Notes: generated by a model not told the origin, from the letters alone. Counted from the stretch's first letter, positions 26,484 through 36,429 are shown. The stretch: 64,000 nt of DNA from Paraburkholderia phosphatilytica (GCF_003443895.1 NZ_QQOA01000005.1:124001-188000); one strand, 5' to 3'. Made by a program: numbers and translations.

Positions 26484-27259
26484 CCGGCGCTCACGCCGAA
26501 ATCCACGCCGAGCAACGCACCCGTGATCGGCGCCGCGGCTTTCGTCAGCAGGAACGTGATGAAGCACGCCACTTCGTCGGGCTCGATGAAACGGGCGCTG
26601 CCGCGCTGCGGATAGTGCCGCAGCAGGCCGTTGAGGTAACCGTCCGGATCGCCCGAGTCGTATTGCACGGCGTGGCGACGCAGCATCGGGCTGTCGATCT
26701 CCGACGGGCAGAGCGTGTTGACCCGCACACCGTGCGGCGCGAGTTCGAGCGCGAGCGCCTTGCTCATCAGCGTGACGCCGCCTTTGCTCGCGCAGTAGAT
26801 CGCGCAGCCCGCGTTGCCAGCGGTGCCGATCGCGCCAGCGTCCAGGCCGACGTTGACGATCGACCCGCGGCTCGCCTTCAACGCGGGAATAGCCGCCGCG
26901 CACAGAAAGAACGTGCCCTTGAGGTTGAGGTCGATGCAGCGGTCCCAGTCGGCTTCGGTCGCGTCTTCGCTGTCGCCCTGGACCCACACGCCCGCGCAGT
27001 TGACGAGCGCATCGATGCGCCCGTAGCGCTCCAGCGTTGCGTCGATCACGCGGCGGCATTCGCGCACGCGGGACAGATCCGCGGCAAGCGGCAACGCGTC
27101 GAGCTTCTCCGCGATGCCCGTGAGGCGCTCGGCATGCTGCGACGTGAGGCTCAGCATCGCGCCGCAGCGTCGCAGCCGTTGCGCGGTCGCCTGACCGATA
27201 CCGCCCGCCGCGCCGCTGATCACGATCACCTGACCTTCGAACAAGTCCGTATCGAACAT
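26477..27259 (-). CDS. short-chain dehydrogenase/reductase with an altered catalytic site
   Basis: This 260-residue Rossmann-fold oxidoreductase starts at 27259, 7 bases after an AAAGGAG site. The cofactor loop S-G-A-A-G-G-I-G (residues 15-22), the N-C-A-G segment near residue 85 and the catalytic Y-C-A-S-K near residue 160 are present. The usual catalytic Ser about 13 residues before the Tyr is not: that stretch reads V-G-L-D-A-G-A-I-G. The protein may have a changed or lost reaction. The C-terminal D-F-G-V-S-A-G-Y is typical of the classical family. Substrate is unknown and the neighbours give no clue. Confidence 0.8.
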   Translation of the reverse strand: MFDTDLFEGQVIVISGAAGGIGQATAQRLRRCGAMLSLTSQHAERLTGIAEKLDALPLAADLSRVRECRRVIDATLERYGRIDALVNCAGVWVQGDSEDATEADWDRCIDLNLKGTFFLCAAAIPALKASRGSIVNVGLDAGAIGTAGNAGCAIYCASKGGVTLMSKALALELAPHGVRVNTLCPSEIDSPMLRRHAVQYDSGDPDGYLNGLLRHYPQRGSARFIEPDEVACFITFLLTKAAAPITGALLGVDFGVSAGY

Positions 27260-27490
27260 GCGATGCTCCTTTGCGTTGGCGCGAGCGAGTCCCATTATGG
27301 GTTTTCACGGACATGGCGCCATGGAGCCTGGCTTAAGAAATCCTGAAGCGAAATCCTGAAGCGGCGCATCTCGGGCCATTGCGAAACGGCGCCGGCGAAG
27401 CGGCTGCGGGCCTGCGTTATCGTCATCGCCGGGCCGAACGCGTTATGCTGTAAGTCATTAACGTCACAGCGTTGCGCATTCATTCGATCG

Positions 27491-28054
27491 ATGTCTTTCC
27501 GTATTCCACTGCCGGGCTGCGCCGTCGCCGTGCTGGCCGCGACGCTCGCGCTCACGGGTTGCGATGACCAGGAGGCCGGCCAGGCCGTGCAAAAACTCAA
27601 GTCGTTCTTCAACGCGATCAAGCCCGACGTGCTGCTGCTGAAGGGCCTCACGCCGGGCGTCACCACTGAAGCGCAGGTGCGCGACCAGATGGGCGAGCCC
27701 GAAACGGTGCGCGGCTTCAACGACGGCTCGAAGCGCCTCGAATATCCGCGCGGCCCGCAAGGCCTCACCACGTACTTCGTCGACATCGCCGCCGACGGCA
27801 CGCTTGCCGGCATCACCCAGGTACTGACCGCGGCGAACTTCGCGAAGGTCCACATCGGTATGAGCGAAGGCGAAGTCCGGCAGCTGCTTGGCAAGCCCGG
27901 CCAGATTGCGGTCTTTCCGCTTAAGCCGGAAACGGTGTGGAGCTGGAAGTGGCTGGAGGGCGGCGTCACGCCCGAGGCGTTTTTCAACGTGCATTTCGAC
28001 CGCGACGGCCGCGTCTACACGACGTCGCGCTCGGATATCCTGCGCGGTCGCTAG
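27491..28054 (+). CDS. BamE/SmpA-like outer membrane lipoprotein
   Basis: This 187-residue lipoprotein has a signal peptide ending in the lipobox L-T-G-C (lipidated C24) followed by D-D, which in enterobacteria would favour inner-membrane retention. Two copies of a SmpA/OmlA-type repeat are visible: G-V-T-T-E-A-Q-V-R-D-Q-M-G-E-P near residue 56 and G-M-S-E-G-E-V-R-Q-L-L-G-K-P near residue 124, each with the helix and turn typical of BamE folds. It is not BamE itself, being longer and duplicated. It ends 11 bases before the patatin gene and shares its strand, so the two are probably one transcript. Confidence 0.75.
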   Translation: MSFRIPLPGCAVAVLAATLALTGCDDQEAGQAVQKLKSFFNAIKPDVLLLKGLTPGVTTEAQVRDQMGEPETVRGFNDGSKRLEYPRGPQGLTTYFVDIAADGTLAGITQVLTAANFAKVHIGMSEGEVRQLLGKPGQIAVFPLKPETVWSWKWLEGGVTPEAFFNVHFDRDGRVYTTSRSDILRGR

Positions 28055-28065
28055 GAGGCGGGCAG

Positions 28066-29169
28066 ATGGTCACACGCCGGCGTCCTCCCCGAATCGGCCT
28101 CGTGCTCGGCGGTGGCGCTGCGCGCGGCTGGGCGCATATTGGCGCGATCCGCGCGCTGCACGAAGCGGGTATCCAGCCCGACGTGGTCTGCGGCACGTCG
28201 ATCGGCGCGCTGGTCGGCGCCGTGTATGCGAACGGCGACCTCGACTGGCTCGAAGACTGGGTCTCGCGCCTCACGTGGCAGACTGTGGTGCGTCTGCTCG
28301 ATCTGCGCCTGTCCGGCGGACTGCTCGGAGGCAAGAAGGTGATCCAGGTGTTCGCGGACCGCTTCAACGGCTGCGACATCGCGCATCTGAAGATGCCGTT
28401 CGCGGCGGTCGCCACCGAGCTCGACTCGGGCCGCGAGCTGTGGCTGCAGGACGGCAGCGTCGTCAACGCGGTGCGCGCGTCGATCGCGATTCCTGGCATC
28501 TTCACGCCGGTCTGGCATGACGGCGTGTGGCTCGTCGACGGCGGGCTGTCCAATCCGGTGCCGGTGTCGGTCGCGCGGGGGATGCGTGCCGACTACGTGA
28601 TCGCGGTGGACCTGAACAACGACATCCTCAGCGGCCGCGACTTCGGCGCGCTGCCGTCCGATTCCGTGCCGGTGCCGCAGGCGTCGCCGCTCTCCGCGCC
28701 GTCGCTCGACGCGGCGCTCGAAGGCGCGCAGCTCGACGAGGTTGCGCGCGCCGCCCCGCATGTGGCCGCCGAACTCGATCCCGCCGCTGCCACCGGCGAG
28801 GAACCGGATGGGTCCGATGAACTGGAAGGCGAGGGCGAGCCGACCTTGCTGCTACGCCGCAACGGCAAGCCGTATCCGCGCTGGCTGCAGCCGGCGCCAG
28901 GCTACGAGGAGCGTGACATCAAGACGCCGCCGGAGCCGTCCGCGCGCGTGCCGTCGCTGTTGAGTTCGATCGCGCAAAGCATCGACATCATGCAGGTGCG
29001 CCTGACGCGCAGTCGCCTCGCCGGCGAACCCGCCGACATCCTGATCCAGCCGCGCCTGGGCGGCATGGGCATCTTCGACTTCCACCGTGCGGCGCCCGCG
29101 ATCGCCGAGGGCCGCGCGGCCGTCCAGATGATGCTGCCGGCCATCAAGGCGCGACTCGGTATCAAGTAA
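28066..29169 (+). CDS. patatin-like phospholipase
   Basis: This 367-residue cytoplasmic-side lipase has the patatin signature: oxyanion loop G-G-G-A-A-R-G-W (residues 15-22), nucleophile S45 in G-T-S-I-G and catalytic D158 in D-G-G. It resembles RssA/YchK-type serine hydrolases. A roughly 100-residue insertion between the core and the C-terminal helix (about residues 200-300) is rich in acidic residues, Pro and Ala. The start at 28066 follows an AGGAGG site. It is probably co-transcribed with the lipoprotein gene, which hints at an envelope-lipid role. Confidence 0.83.
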   Translation: MVTRRRPPRIGLVLGGGAARGWAHIGAIRALHEAGIQPDVVCGTSIGALVGAVYANGDLDWLEDWVSRLTWQTVVRLLDLRLSGGLLGGKKVIQVFADRFNGCDIAHLKMPFAAVATELDSGRELWLQDGSVVNAVRASIAIPGIFTPVWHDGVWLVDGGLSNPVPVSVARGMRADYVIAVDLNNDILSGRDFGALPSDSVPVPQASPLSAPSLDAALEGAQLDEVARAAPHVAAELDPAAATGEEPDGSDELEGEGEPTLLLRRNGKPYPRWLQPAPGYEERDIKTPPEPSARVPSLLSSIAQSIDIMQVRLTRSRLAGEPADILIQPRLGGMGIFDFHRAAPAIAEGRAAVQMMLPAIKARLGIK

Positions 29170-29475
29170 CGGCGACTTAAAGACGGCCTGACGCTGGCGT
29201 GAAGCCAACAGGCCGCGTATCTATCGAAAAAGCGACCGGAAACTTGCCAAATCCCGGTGGCCGCACCACCCGTTCATTCGGCTTTCAACCGCGGCAAGCC
29301 CTGTCCCGCAGGGCGACGAACCGCCTGCGCCCGGCCGCCTGAGGCCGTTTTTGCGCTGCAGCAAGATCGCCCCCGGCGGTTTGAGCAAATCTTTTTCGCC
29401 TGCGAGACTCCGCGCCAATCCCTCATCCACCGGCCTCATCGGTCCCACGGATCGCACTACAAGGAGACGCGCGCG
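29170..29475 (+). promoter_or_regulatory. 306-bp gap before the basic amino-acid transporter
   Basis: No gene is seen. An imperfect stem with outer arms GGCCTG/CAGGCC lies just after the patatin stop and may mark transcript end, though it lacks a T-run. The rest probably holds the promoter of the transporter operon; an AAGGAG site ends the region. In particular, no binding-protein gene or remnant is visible here. Confidence 0.4.
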
Positions 29476-30162
29476 ATGCTCTACGGCTTTGGCCCCATCC
29501 TGCTGGCGGGAACGCTCGAAACCATCAAGCTGTCGGTGCTGTCGCTCGCGGTGGCGGTGGCGCTCGGACTGATCGGCGCCGCGGCGAAGCTGTCGCGCCA
29601 CCGGCCGCTGCGTTCGGTCGCGACCGCGTATACGACGCTGATCCGCTCGGTGCCCGACCTCGTGCTGATGCTGCTGCTGTTCTACAGCATCCAGATCTGG
29701 CTCAACGACTTCACCGACCTGCTGGGATGGGATCAGATCGACATCGACCCGTTTCTCGCCGGCGTGCTGACGCTCGGCTTCATCTACGGCGCGTACTTCA
29801 CCGAGACCTTTCGCGGTGCGTTTCTCTCGGTGCCGCGCGGCCAGCTCGAAGCGGGCAGCGCGTACGGTATGAGCAGCGCGCGGGTGTTCGCGCGGATCAT
29901 GTTCCCGCAGATGATGCGCTTCGCGCTGCCGGGCATCGGCAACAACTGGCAGGTGCTCGTGAAGGCGACGGCGCTGGTGTCGATCATCGGCCTCGCCGAC
30001 GTCGTGAAGGCCGCGCAGGACGCGGGCAAGAGCACCTTCAACATGTTCTTCTTCATCCTGGTGGCCGCGGGGATCTATCTCGCGATCACCACCGTATCGA
30101 ACGGTGTGCTGATCTGGCTGGAGCGCCGCTATTCGATCGGCGTGCGGCACGCGGAGCTTTGA
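29476..30162 (+). CDS. HisQ/ArtQ/AotQ-type amino-acid ABC transporter permease
   Basis: This 228-residue inner-membrane permease of the basic/polar amino-acid uptake family has about five transmembrane helices. It carries the family motif T-L-I-R-S-V-P-D-L near residue 54, and the cytoplasmic ATPase-contact loop L-E-A-G-S-A-Y-G-M-S near residue 128. It starts at an ATG after an AAGGAG site and lies two bases before the partner permease. Together with HisM-like and HisP-like products it should import arginine, ornithine or related basic amino acids, consistent with the arginine-degrading operon downstream. Confidence 0.87.
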   Translation: MLYGFGPILLAGTLETIKLSVLSLAVAVALGLIGAAAKLSRHRPLRSVATAYTTLIRSVPDLVLMLLLFYSIQIWLNDFTDLLGWDQIDIDPFLAGVLTLGFIYGAYFTETFRGAFLSVPRGQLEAGSAYGMSSARVFARIMFPQMMRFALPGIGNNWQVLVKATALVSIIGLADVVKAAQDAGKSTFNMFFFILVAAGIYLAITTVSNGVLIWLERRYSIGVRHAEL

Positions 30163-30164
30163 CC

Positions 30165-30878
30165 ATGAACGAGATCATCACGCAATACTGGCGCGCGTTC
30201 CTGTTCTGGGATGGACAGGGGCTATCGGGTCTCGCGGTCACGCTGTGGCTGCTCGTCGCATCGGTTGGCATCGGCTTTTGCGTATCGATTCCGCTCGCAG
30301 TCGCGCGCGTGTCGAAAAAGCGCTGGCTGTCCACGCCTGTCCGCGTCTACACCTACGTGTTTCGCGGCACGCCGCTCTACGTGCAGCTGCTCTTGATCTA
30401 CACGGGCCTCTACAGCCTCGACTTCGTGCGCTCGCATTCGCTGCTGGACGCGTTCTTTCGCAGCGGCTTTCATTGCGCGGTGCTGTCGTTCGCGCTGAAC
30501 ACCTGCGCGTACACGACGGAGATTTTCGCGGGCGCGATCCGCGCGACGACGCACGGCGAAGTGGAAGCGGCGCGCGCATACGGGATGAGCACGTTCACGA
30601 TGTACCGCCGCATTGTGATACCGTCCGCGCTGCGACGCGCGCTGCCGTTGTACAGTAACGAGGTGATCCTGATGCTGCATGCGACCACGGTCGCGTTCAC
30701 GGCGACGGTGCCCGACATCCTGAAGGTGGCCCGCGACGTGAATTCGGCCACCTACGCGTCGTTCGAATCGTTCGGGCTCGCGGCGCTGATCTACTGCGCG
30801 GTGTCGTTCGCGCTCGTCGCCGGGTTCCGCCGCGCGGAGCGCCGCTGGCTCGCGTATCTCGCGGTCCGCACGCATTGA
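30165..30878 (+). CDS. HisM/AotM-type amino-acid ABC transporter permease
   Basis: This 237-residue second permease subunit has a conserved [11 protein letters not shown] motif near residue 63, the [10 protein letters not shown] segment and the ATPase-contact loop E-A-A-R-A-Y-G-M-S near residue 134. About five hydrophobic helices are visible. It forms a heterodimer with the preceding subunit and is followed by the ATPase gene. Its length and motifs match the arginine/ornithine or histidine transporters. Confidence 0.87.
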   Translation: MNEIITQYWRAFLFWDGQGLSGLAVTLWLLVASVGIGFCVSIPLAVARVSKKRWLSTPVRVYTYVFRGTPLYVQLLLIYTGLYSLDFVRSHSLLDAFFRSGFHCAVLSFALNTCAYTTEIFAGAIRATTHGEVEAARAYGMSTFTMYRRIVIPSALRRALPLYSNEVILMLHATTVAFTATVPDILKVARDVNSATYASFESFGLAALIYCAVSFALVAGFRRAERRWLAYLAVRTH

Positions 30879-30961
30879 CGCGTGCTTTGCCCGCCGTATC
30901 GTTCGCATTGTCGTATTTCGCCTGCCGTCATCCGGCCAGTTTCACCGAAGAGGAGAGCGCC

Positions 30962-31753
30962 TTGCTCCACACCACGCAAACCGAAGCCTGCAAGCTCGTC
31001 GCCCAGGACATCCACAAACGCTTCGGCGACAACGAAGTGCTGAAGGGTGTGTCGCTGAACGCGAACAAGGGCGACGTGATCAGCATCATCGGCGCGAGTG
31101 GCTCGGGCAAGAGCACATTCCTGCGCTGCATCAACTTCCTCGAGCGGCCGAACGCGGGGCAGATCGTCGTCGATGGCGAAGCCGTGCGCACGAAGCAGGA
31201 CAAGAGCGGCAACCTTGAAGTGGCGGACCATAAGCAGTTGCAGCGCATCCGCACGAAGCTCGCGATGGTGTTCCAGCACTTCAACCTGTGGGCGCACATG
31301 AACGTGCTCGAGAACGTGATGGAAGCGCCGCTGCATGTGCTCGGCGTGCCGCGCAAGGAAGCGGAGGACCGCGCGCGCGAATACCTGGAGAAAGTGGGCC
31401 TCGCGCCGCGCGTCGAGAAGCAGTATCCGGCGCATCTGTCGGGCGGGCAGCAGCAGCGCGTGGCGATTGCCCGCGCGCTCGCGATGCATCCCGACGTGAT
31501 GCTGTTCGACGAGCCGACCTCGGCGCTCGACCCGGAACTCGTCGGCGAAGTGCTGAAGGTGATGCAGAAGCTCGCAGAAGAAGGCCGCACGATGATCGTC
31601 GTCACGCATGAAATGGGTTTCGCGCGCAACGTGTCGAACCACGTGATGTTCCTGCACCAGGGCCGCACCGAAGAAGAAGGCGCGCCCGCGGAGGTGCTCG
31701 GCGCGCCGAAGAGCGAGCGCCTGAAGCAGTTTCTGTCGGGCAGTCTCAAGTAG
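30962..31753 (+). CDS. HisP/AotP-type amino-acid ABC transporter ATP-binding protein
   Basis: This 263-residue ATPase has Walker [10 protein letters not shown], signature L-S-G-G-Q-Q-Q-R and Walker [12 protein letters not shown], with a typical HisP/ArtP length. I chose the TTG at 30962, which follows GAGGAG; the frame is open from a TTG at 30875 that overlaps the previous stop, giving 29 extra residues of no family character. The ATPase energises the two permeases. The gene is followed by the regulator ArgR after 37 bases, the same transporter-regulator order as the aot operon of Pseudomonas. Confidence 0.88.
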   Translation: MLHTTQTEACKLVAQDIHKRFGDNEVLKGVSLNANKGDVISIIGASGSGKSTFLRCINFLERPNAGQIVVDGEAVRTKQDKSGNLEVADHKQLQRIRTKLAMVFQHFNLWAHMNVLENVMEAPLHVLGVPRKEAEDRAREYLEKVGLAPRVEKQYPAHLSGGQQQRVAIARALAMHPDVMLFDEPTSALDPELVGEVLKVMQKLAEEGRTMIVVTHEMGFARNVSNHVMFLHQGRTEEEGAPAEVLGAPKSERLKQFLSGSLK

Positions 31754-31790
31754 GCCGGCAAACCCGCACTCAGTAACCAGCCCCGAACCG

Positions 31791-32852
31791 ATGGCGCGCG
31801 CGACCGGCTCCCCCCGCACTACCCAGGTGGCGATCGTCGCGTTGCCGCCGGTGTCGATGTCGGGCGTCGGGCCGATCGTCGATGCGCTCAATCTTGCCAA
31901 CGAGATCGACGCTCGCCTCCTGTACCGCTGGCAGGTGTGCTCATGGGACGGCCGCCCGGTGCCGCTCGCGGGCGGCGCGCATTGGCCCGCCGATGCCGCG
32001 TTCGGCGACGTGATCGCGTGCGACTGGCTGATCGTCGTCAGCGAACGGTTCCAGCAGTTCGCCGACTATCGCCTGTTTCTCGCGAGCCTCGCCCGCGTCG
32101 GGCAGCGCACGCCGCTCGTCACAGGCATTCATCACGGCGTGTGGTGGCTCGCGATGGCGGGGCAACTGTCCGGCTATCGCGTGAGCGTGAACTGGGAAAC
32201 CTATCAGCAGTTCGCCGAGCAGTTTGAACGCTCGATCGTCACGCAGCAGATCTTCGAGATCGACCGCGATCGCGCGACCTGCGCGGGCGGGCAGGCCACG
32301 GTCGATTTCATGCTCGCGATGATCGCGCGCGAACACGGCCAGGAACTCGCGGAGCGGATCGCCGATGCGCTCGGCACCGGCACGCTGCGCGCGGGCGAGG
32401 AGCGCCAGCGCATTCCGTTCGTCACTGCGCCCGGCGAGCGGCATCCGCGCCTGAACGACGCGCTGTTGCTGATGGAAGCGAACATCGAGGATCCGCTCAC
32501 TACCGACGAGATCGCGAACCTGATCGGCATGTCGCGCCGGCAGCTCGAGCGGCTGTTTCGCCAGTACCTGGGCGCGATGCCGTCGAAGTACTACCTGGGG
32601 CTGCGGCTTCTGAAAGCGCGCACGCAGTTGCAGCGCACGAGCAAGTCGGTGGTGCAGATCAGCCTCGCGTGCGGATTTTCTTCGGCGGCGCATTTTTCGA
32701 ACGCGTATCGTGAGCGTTTTGGCGTGACGCCGCGCGAGGATCGCCGCAACTGGATCGAAAAGCAGCACGGCGGCCCGGCGGACGGCCGCGCGAGCCCGGC
32801 TGAACCGCGCCCGGCCGCGCTGATCGAGCGGCCCGACGACATGGAACGCTGA
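31791..32852 (+). CDS. argR: ArgR-like AraC-family regulator of arginine uptake and catabolism (GlxA type)
   Basis: This 353-residue protein pairs an N-terminal DJ-1/PfpI-like domain (about residues 12-190) with a C-terminal AraC DNA-binding domain (about 225-325). In the first domain the usual nucleophile Cys is missing (the loop reads V-T-G-I-H-H-G), so it is probably a sensor. The second domain has the two helix-turn-helix units, ending R-F-G-V-T-P-R-E-D. The arrangement and position between a basic amino-acid transporter and the ast genes match ArgR of Pseudomonas aeruginosa, which activates aot and aru operons in response to arginine. It is not the hexameric E. coli-type ArgR. The Pro-rich tail after residue 330 is non-conserved. 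Confidence 0.82.
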   Translation: MARATGSPRTTQVAIVALPPVSMSGVGPIVDALNLANEIDARLLYRWQVCSWDGRPVPLAGGAHWPADAAFGDVIACDWLIVVSERFQQFADYRLFLASLARVGQRTPLVTGIHHGVWWLAMAGQLSGYRVSVNWETYQQFAEQFERSIVTQQIFEIDRDRATCAGGQATVDFMLAMIAREHGQELAERIADALGTGTLRAGEERQRIPFVTAPGERHPRLNDALLLMEANIEDPLTTDEIANLIGMSRRQLERLFRQYLGAMPSKYYLGLRLLKARTQLQRTSKSVVQISLACGFSSAAHFSNAYRERFGVTPREDRRNWIEKQHGGPADGRASPAEPRPAALIERPDDMER

Positions 32853-32948
32853 GTGCGCGGCCAAGCCCGATAGAACGCGTCGCGTATGCGCAAGACGATT
32901 CGCCGGACGTTTCCTACACTAGTGGCATTACCGCAACGAGGACTGGCC

Positions 32949-34181
32949 ATGACCAACGACCTGACAGTGACGCGCAAGACCTTCGACGACGTGATGGTGC
33001 CGGTGTTCGCCCCCGCGGGCTTCGTGCCGGATCGAGGCGAGGGTTCTCGCGTATGGGACACGGAAGGCCGCGACTACATTGACTTCGCGGGCGGCATCGC
33101 GGTGACGGCGCTCGGCCATGCGCATCCGGAACTGCTGAAGGTGCTGCACGAGCAGGGCAGCAAGCTCTGGCACATCGGTAACGGCTACACGAACGAGCCG
33201 GTGCTGCGCCTCGCGAAGCGGCTCGAAGCGCTGACCTTCGCCGACCGCGCGTTCTTCGCGAACTCGGGCGCGGAAGCGAACGAGGCCGCGCTGAAGCTCG
33301 CGCGCCGCGTCGCGTTCGACCGTCATGGCGCGCAGAAGGACCAGATCGTGTCTTTCACGCAGTCGTTCCATGGCCGCACGTTCTTCACGGTCAGCGTCGG
33401 CGGGCAGCCGAAGTATTCGGAAGGCTTCGGCCCGGTGCCGGCCGGCATCGTTCATCTGCCGTACAACGATCTCGCCGCGGCGAAAGCGACCATTGGCGCG
33501 CAGACCTGCGCGGTGATTGTCGAGCCGATTCAGGGCGAGGGCGGCGTAATTCCGGCGGAGCCGGCGTTCCTCGCCGGCTTGCGCGCGCTGTGCGACCAGC
33601 ATGGCGCACTGCTGATCTTCGACGAAGTGCAGACGGGCGTCGGCCGCACGGGGCACTTCTACGCGTACCAGGACACGGGCGTGACGCCCGACATCCTCAC
33701 CACCGCGAAGGCGCTCGGCAACGGTTTCCCGATCGGCGCGATGCTGACCAGGAACGAACTGGCCGCGCATTTCAAGGTCGGCGTGCACGGCACCACGTAT
33801 GGCGGTAATCCGCTCGCGGCGGCGATTGCTGACAAGGTGGTTGAACTGATCAGTGATCCGCAACTGCTCGTCGGCGTGCGCGAACGCAGCGAACTCCTGA
33901 AGGCGAAGCTTGCTGGATTGAACGAGCGCTTCGGCCTGTTCAGCGACATTCGCGGCAAGGGTCTGCTGATCGGCGCTGAACTGAATGAAGCGTGGAAAGG
34001 CCGCGCGAAAGACTTCCTGACGGCCGCGGCGAATCACGGCGCGATGATGCTGATCGCGGGGCCGGACGTGCTGCGTTTTGCGCCTTCGCTGGTGATGCCG
34101 GTCGAAGACCTGAACGAAGGTTTCCGGCGCATCGGCGAGGCCATTGCGGAAGTGGTCGGCGCAACGGCCGATGCGCGCTGA
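32949..34181 (+). CDS. astC: succinylornithine transaminase
   Basis: This 410-residue PLP-dependent class III aminotransferase catalyses the third step of the arginine succinyltransferase pathway, converting succinylornithine to succinylglutamate semialdehyde. The [12 protein letters not shown] segment near residue 101, S-F-H-G-R-T near residue 138, [11 protein letters not shown] near residue 224 and the PLP-binding Lys in T-T-A-K-A-L-G-N-G near residue 254 are visible. I chose the ATG at 32949; the earlier ATG at 32886 adds residues with no family match. It is the first gene of the ast operon. Some members also act on acetylornithine. Confidence 0.9.
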   Translation: MTNDLTVTRKTFDDVMVPVFAPAGFVPDRGEGSRVWDTEGRDYIDFAGGIAVTALGHAHPELLKVLHEQGSKLWHIGNGYTNEPVLRLAKRLEALTFADRAFFANSGAEANEAALKLARRVAFDRHGAQKDQIVSFTQSFHGRTFFTVSVGGQPKYSEGFGPVPAGIVHLPYNDLAAAKATIGAQTCAVIVEPIQGEGGVIPAEPAFLAGLRALCDQHGALLIFDEVQTGVGRTGHFYAYQDTGVTPDILTTAKALGNGFPIGAMLTRNELAAHFKVGVHGTTYGGNPLAAAIADKVVELISDPQLLVGVRERSELLKAKLAGLNERFGLFSDIRGKGLLIGAELNEAWKGRAKDFLTAAANHGAMMLIAGPDVLRFAPSLVMPVEDLNEGFRRIGEAIAEVVGATADAR

Positions 34182-34286
34182 CGGCATCCAGGTACAGGCA
34201 GCGGAGTTCGTCATGCTACCGGTGCCGCTTGCAGGCCGCTGTGGTGCGAGTCGCTGCGCGGGCCACATTTTCACTCAGGAGCCCTG

Positions 34287-35345
34287 ATGCTCTTCGTTCG
34301 TCCCAGCCGTCTCGCCGATCTCGACGCGCTCGCGCAGATGGCGCGCACCGCGCAACCGGTACTGCATTCGCTGCCGCACGACCGGAGCGCGCTCGAGGCG
34401 CGCATCGCGCTGTCGGAAGACTCGTTTCGCGCGGAAGTCGAATTTCCGGGCGAGGAGTTCTACCTGTTCGTGCTCGAAGACTCGGCGAGCGGCAAGCTGC
34501 TCGGCACGGCGAGCATCGTCGCGGCGGCTGGCTACGCGGAGCCGTTCTACGCGTTTCGCAACGACGCGCTGATTCACGCATCGCGCGAGCTGCACGTGAA
34601 CCGCAAGATCCACGCGCTGACGATGTCGCACGAGCTCACCGGCAAGAGCCGGCTCGCGGGCTTCTATATCGACCCGTCGCTGCGCGGCGATGTGGCCGCG
34701 CATCTGATCTCGCGCGCGCGGATGATGTACATCGCCGCGAACCGGCGGCGCTTCACGCAGGAAGTGTTTTCGCTGCTGCTCGGCGTGACCGACGACGCGG
34801 GCGTGTCACCGTTCTGGGAAGCGGTGGGCCGCAAGTTCTTCAATCGCGATTTCGCCGATATCGAGGTGAAATCGGGCGGGCGCAGCAACACCTTCATCGC
34901 GGAAGTGATGCCGAGCTATCCGATCTACGTGCCGCTGTTGCCGGAGTCCGCGCAGCGCGTGCTGGGCGAGCCGAATCCGCGCACGCTGCTCGCGTACGAG
35001 ATTCATCTGGAAGAGGGCTTCGAGACCGATCGCTACGTCGATATCTTCGATGCGGGTCCGGTGCTGACCGCGCAGGTCGATCGCAGCGCGAGCGTGCACT
35101 ACAACGAGAACCGCAGGGTGCGCGAGTCGGCGGGCGCGCGGGGCGAGCCGCATCTGATTGCGAGCGGCGGCGGCAATGACGGATTTCGCTGCGTGATCGC
35201 ATCGCTGCCCGCGCGCGGCGAAGGTGAGCCGGACGCGCCGCTGCCGCGCGACGTGCGCGCGGCGCTCGGTGTCGTCGATGGCGAGAGCGTACGGTGCGTG
35301 CCGCTGCATCGGCATGGCGACGAGATGTCGGGAGAACGGGAATGA
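34287..35345 (+). CDS. aruF: arginine N-succinyltransferase, alpha subunit (AruF-like)
   Basis: This 352-residue acyltransferase subunit transfers succinyl from succinyl-CoA to the alpha-amino group of arginine, the first step of the pathway. It shows the GNAT-like AstA fold pattern: M-L-F-V-R-P start, F-Y-L-F-V-L-E-D near residue 61, the R-K-I-H-A-L-T-M-S-H-E-L segment near residue 107 and D-D-A-G-V-S-P-F-W-E-A-V-G near residue 168. It is followed by a paralogous partner, as in Pseudomonas, where AruF and AruG form the heteromeric enzyme. About 100 bases separate it from astC. A CAGGAG site precedes the start. Confidence 0.88.
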   Translation: MLFVRPSRLADLDALAQMARTAQPVLHSLPHDRSALEARIALSEDSFRAEVEFPGEEFYLFVLEDSASGKLLGTASIVAAAGYAEPFYAFRNDALIHASRELHVNRKIHALTMSHELTGKSRLAGFYIDPSLRGDVAAHLISRARMMYIAANRRRFTQEVFSLLLGVTDDAGVSPFWEAVGRKFFNRDFADIEVKSGGRSNTFIAEVMPSYPIYVPLLPESAQRVLGEPNPRTLLAYEIHLEEGFETDRYVDIFDAGPVLTAQVDRSASVHYNENRRVRESAGARGEPHLIASGGGNDGFRCVIASLPARGEGEPDAPLPRDVRAALGVVDGESVRCVPLHRHGDEMSGERE

Positions 35346-35376
35346 ACCACGCGCACGCCAGGCAAGGAAAAACATC

Positions 35377-36429
35377 ATGATCGTCGTACGCGTAGTGGAA
35401 ACCGGCGATCTGGACGCGCTCGTCGCGCTCGCTGGGGAAACCGGCCCGGGCCTCACCACCTTCAAGCCGGACCGCGATGCGCTCGCCGCGCGTGTCGCAC
35501 GCGCGCGGCGCACGATGGCGGGCGATGCCGCGCCGCGCGAGGCCGGTTACTTCTTCGTGATGGAAGACACCGCCACGGGCGATGTGGCCGGCGTCTGCGG
35601 CATCGAAACCGAAGTGGGCCTCGAGCAGCCGTTCTACAACTATCGCGTGTCGACGGTCGTGCACGCGAGCCAGGACCTCGGTATCTGGACGCGGATGCGG
35701 GCGCTCAACATCTCGCACGACCTGACCGGTTACGCGGAGGTGTGCTCGCTGTTCCTGAGTCCGCGCTATCGCACGGCGGGCGTCGGCAGTCTGCTGTCGC
35801 GCTCGCGCTTCATGTTCATCGCGCAGTTCCGCGAGCGGTTTCCGCAGCGTATCTGCGCGGAACTGCGCGGCCATTTCGATGCGGACGGCACGTCGCCGTT
35901 CTGGCGCGCGGTCGGTTCGCACTTCTACCAGATCGACTTCAACGTGGCGGACTATCTGAGCTCGCACGGCCGCAAGTCGTTCCTCGCGGAGCTGATGCCG
36001 CGTTTTCCGGTGTACGTCGAGCTGCTGCCGGACGACGCGCAGCGGGCGGTCGGCCTCACGCACAGCGATACCTTGCCCGCGCGCAAGATGCTCGAAACGG
36101 AGGGCCTGCGCTACGAGAACCACGTCGACATTTTCGACGCGGGACCGGTGCTCGAATGTCACGTCGCCGATCTGCGCACGGTGCGCGAGAGCGTCGTCGT
36201 GCCGGTCGGGATCGTTGCGGATGCCCAGCGGCAGGCGGTGGACGGCGAACGCTCGCTGGTGTCGAACACATCGCTCGACGATTTTCGCGTGGGCTTCGCG
36301 GCAGGCGCGCCGCACGCCGGCGTGTTTTGTCTCTCCGCGAGCGAAGCGGCGGCGCTGCGCGTGAAGGCGGGCGACCCCGTGCGCGTGCTGCCGCAGAAGG
36401 CGCCTAAACAGAAACAGGGATCAACATGA
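35377..36429 (+). CDS. aruG: arginine N-succinyltransferase, beta subunit (AruG-like)
   Basis: This 350-residue paralogue of the preceding subunit has the same block order: M-I-V-V-R-V-V start, Y-F-F-V-M-E-D near residue 58, the L-N-I-S-H-D-L-T-G-Y segment near residue 110 and the D-G-T-S-P-F-W-R-A-V-G-S-H-F-Y motif. It starts at 35377 and its stop overlaps the astD start (ATGA). Its partner is AruF. The last 60 residues are less conserved and end in a Lys/Gln-rich tail. Confidence 0.88.
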   Translation: MIVVRVVETGDLDALVALAGETGPGLTTFKPDRDALAARVARARRTMAGDAAPREAGYFFVMEDTATGDVAGVCGIETEVGLEQPFYNYRVSTVVHASQDLGIWTRMRALNISHDLTGYAEVCSLFLSPRYRTAGVGSLLSRSRFMFIAQFRERFPQRICAELRGHFDADGTSPFWRAVGSHFYQIDFNVADYLSSHGRKSFLAELMPRFPVYVELLPDDAQRAVGLTHSDTLPARKMLETEGLRYENHVDIFDAGPVLECHVADLRTVRESVVVPVGIVADAQRQAVDGERSLVSNTSLDDFRVGFAAGAPHAGVFCLSASEAAALRVKAGDPVRVLPQKAPKQKQGST

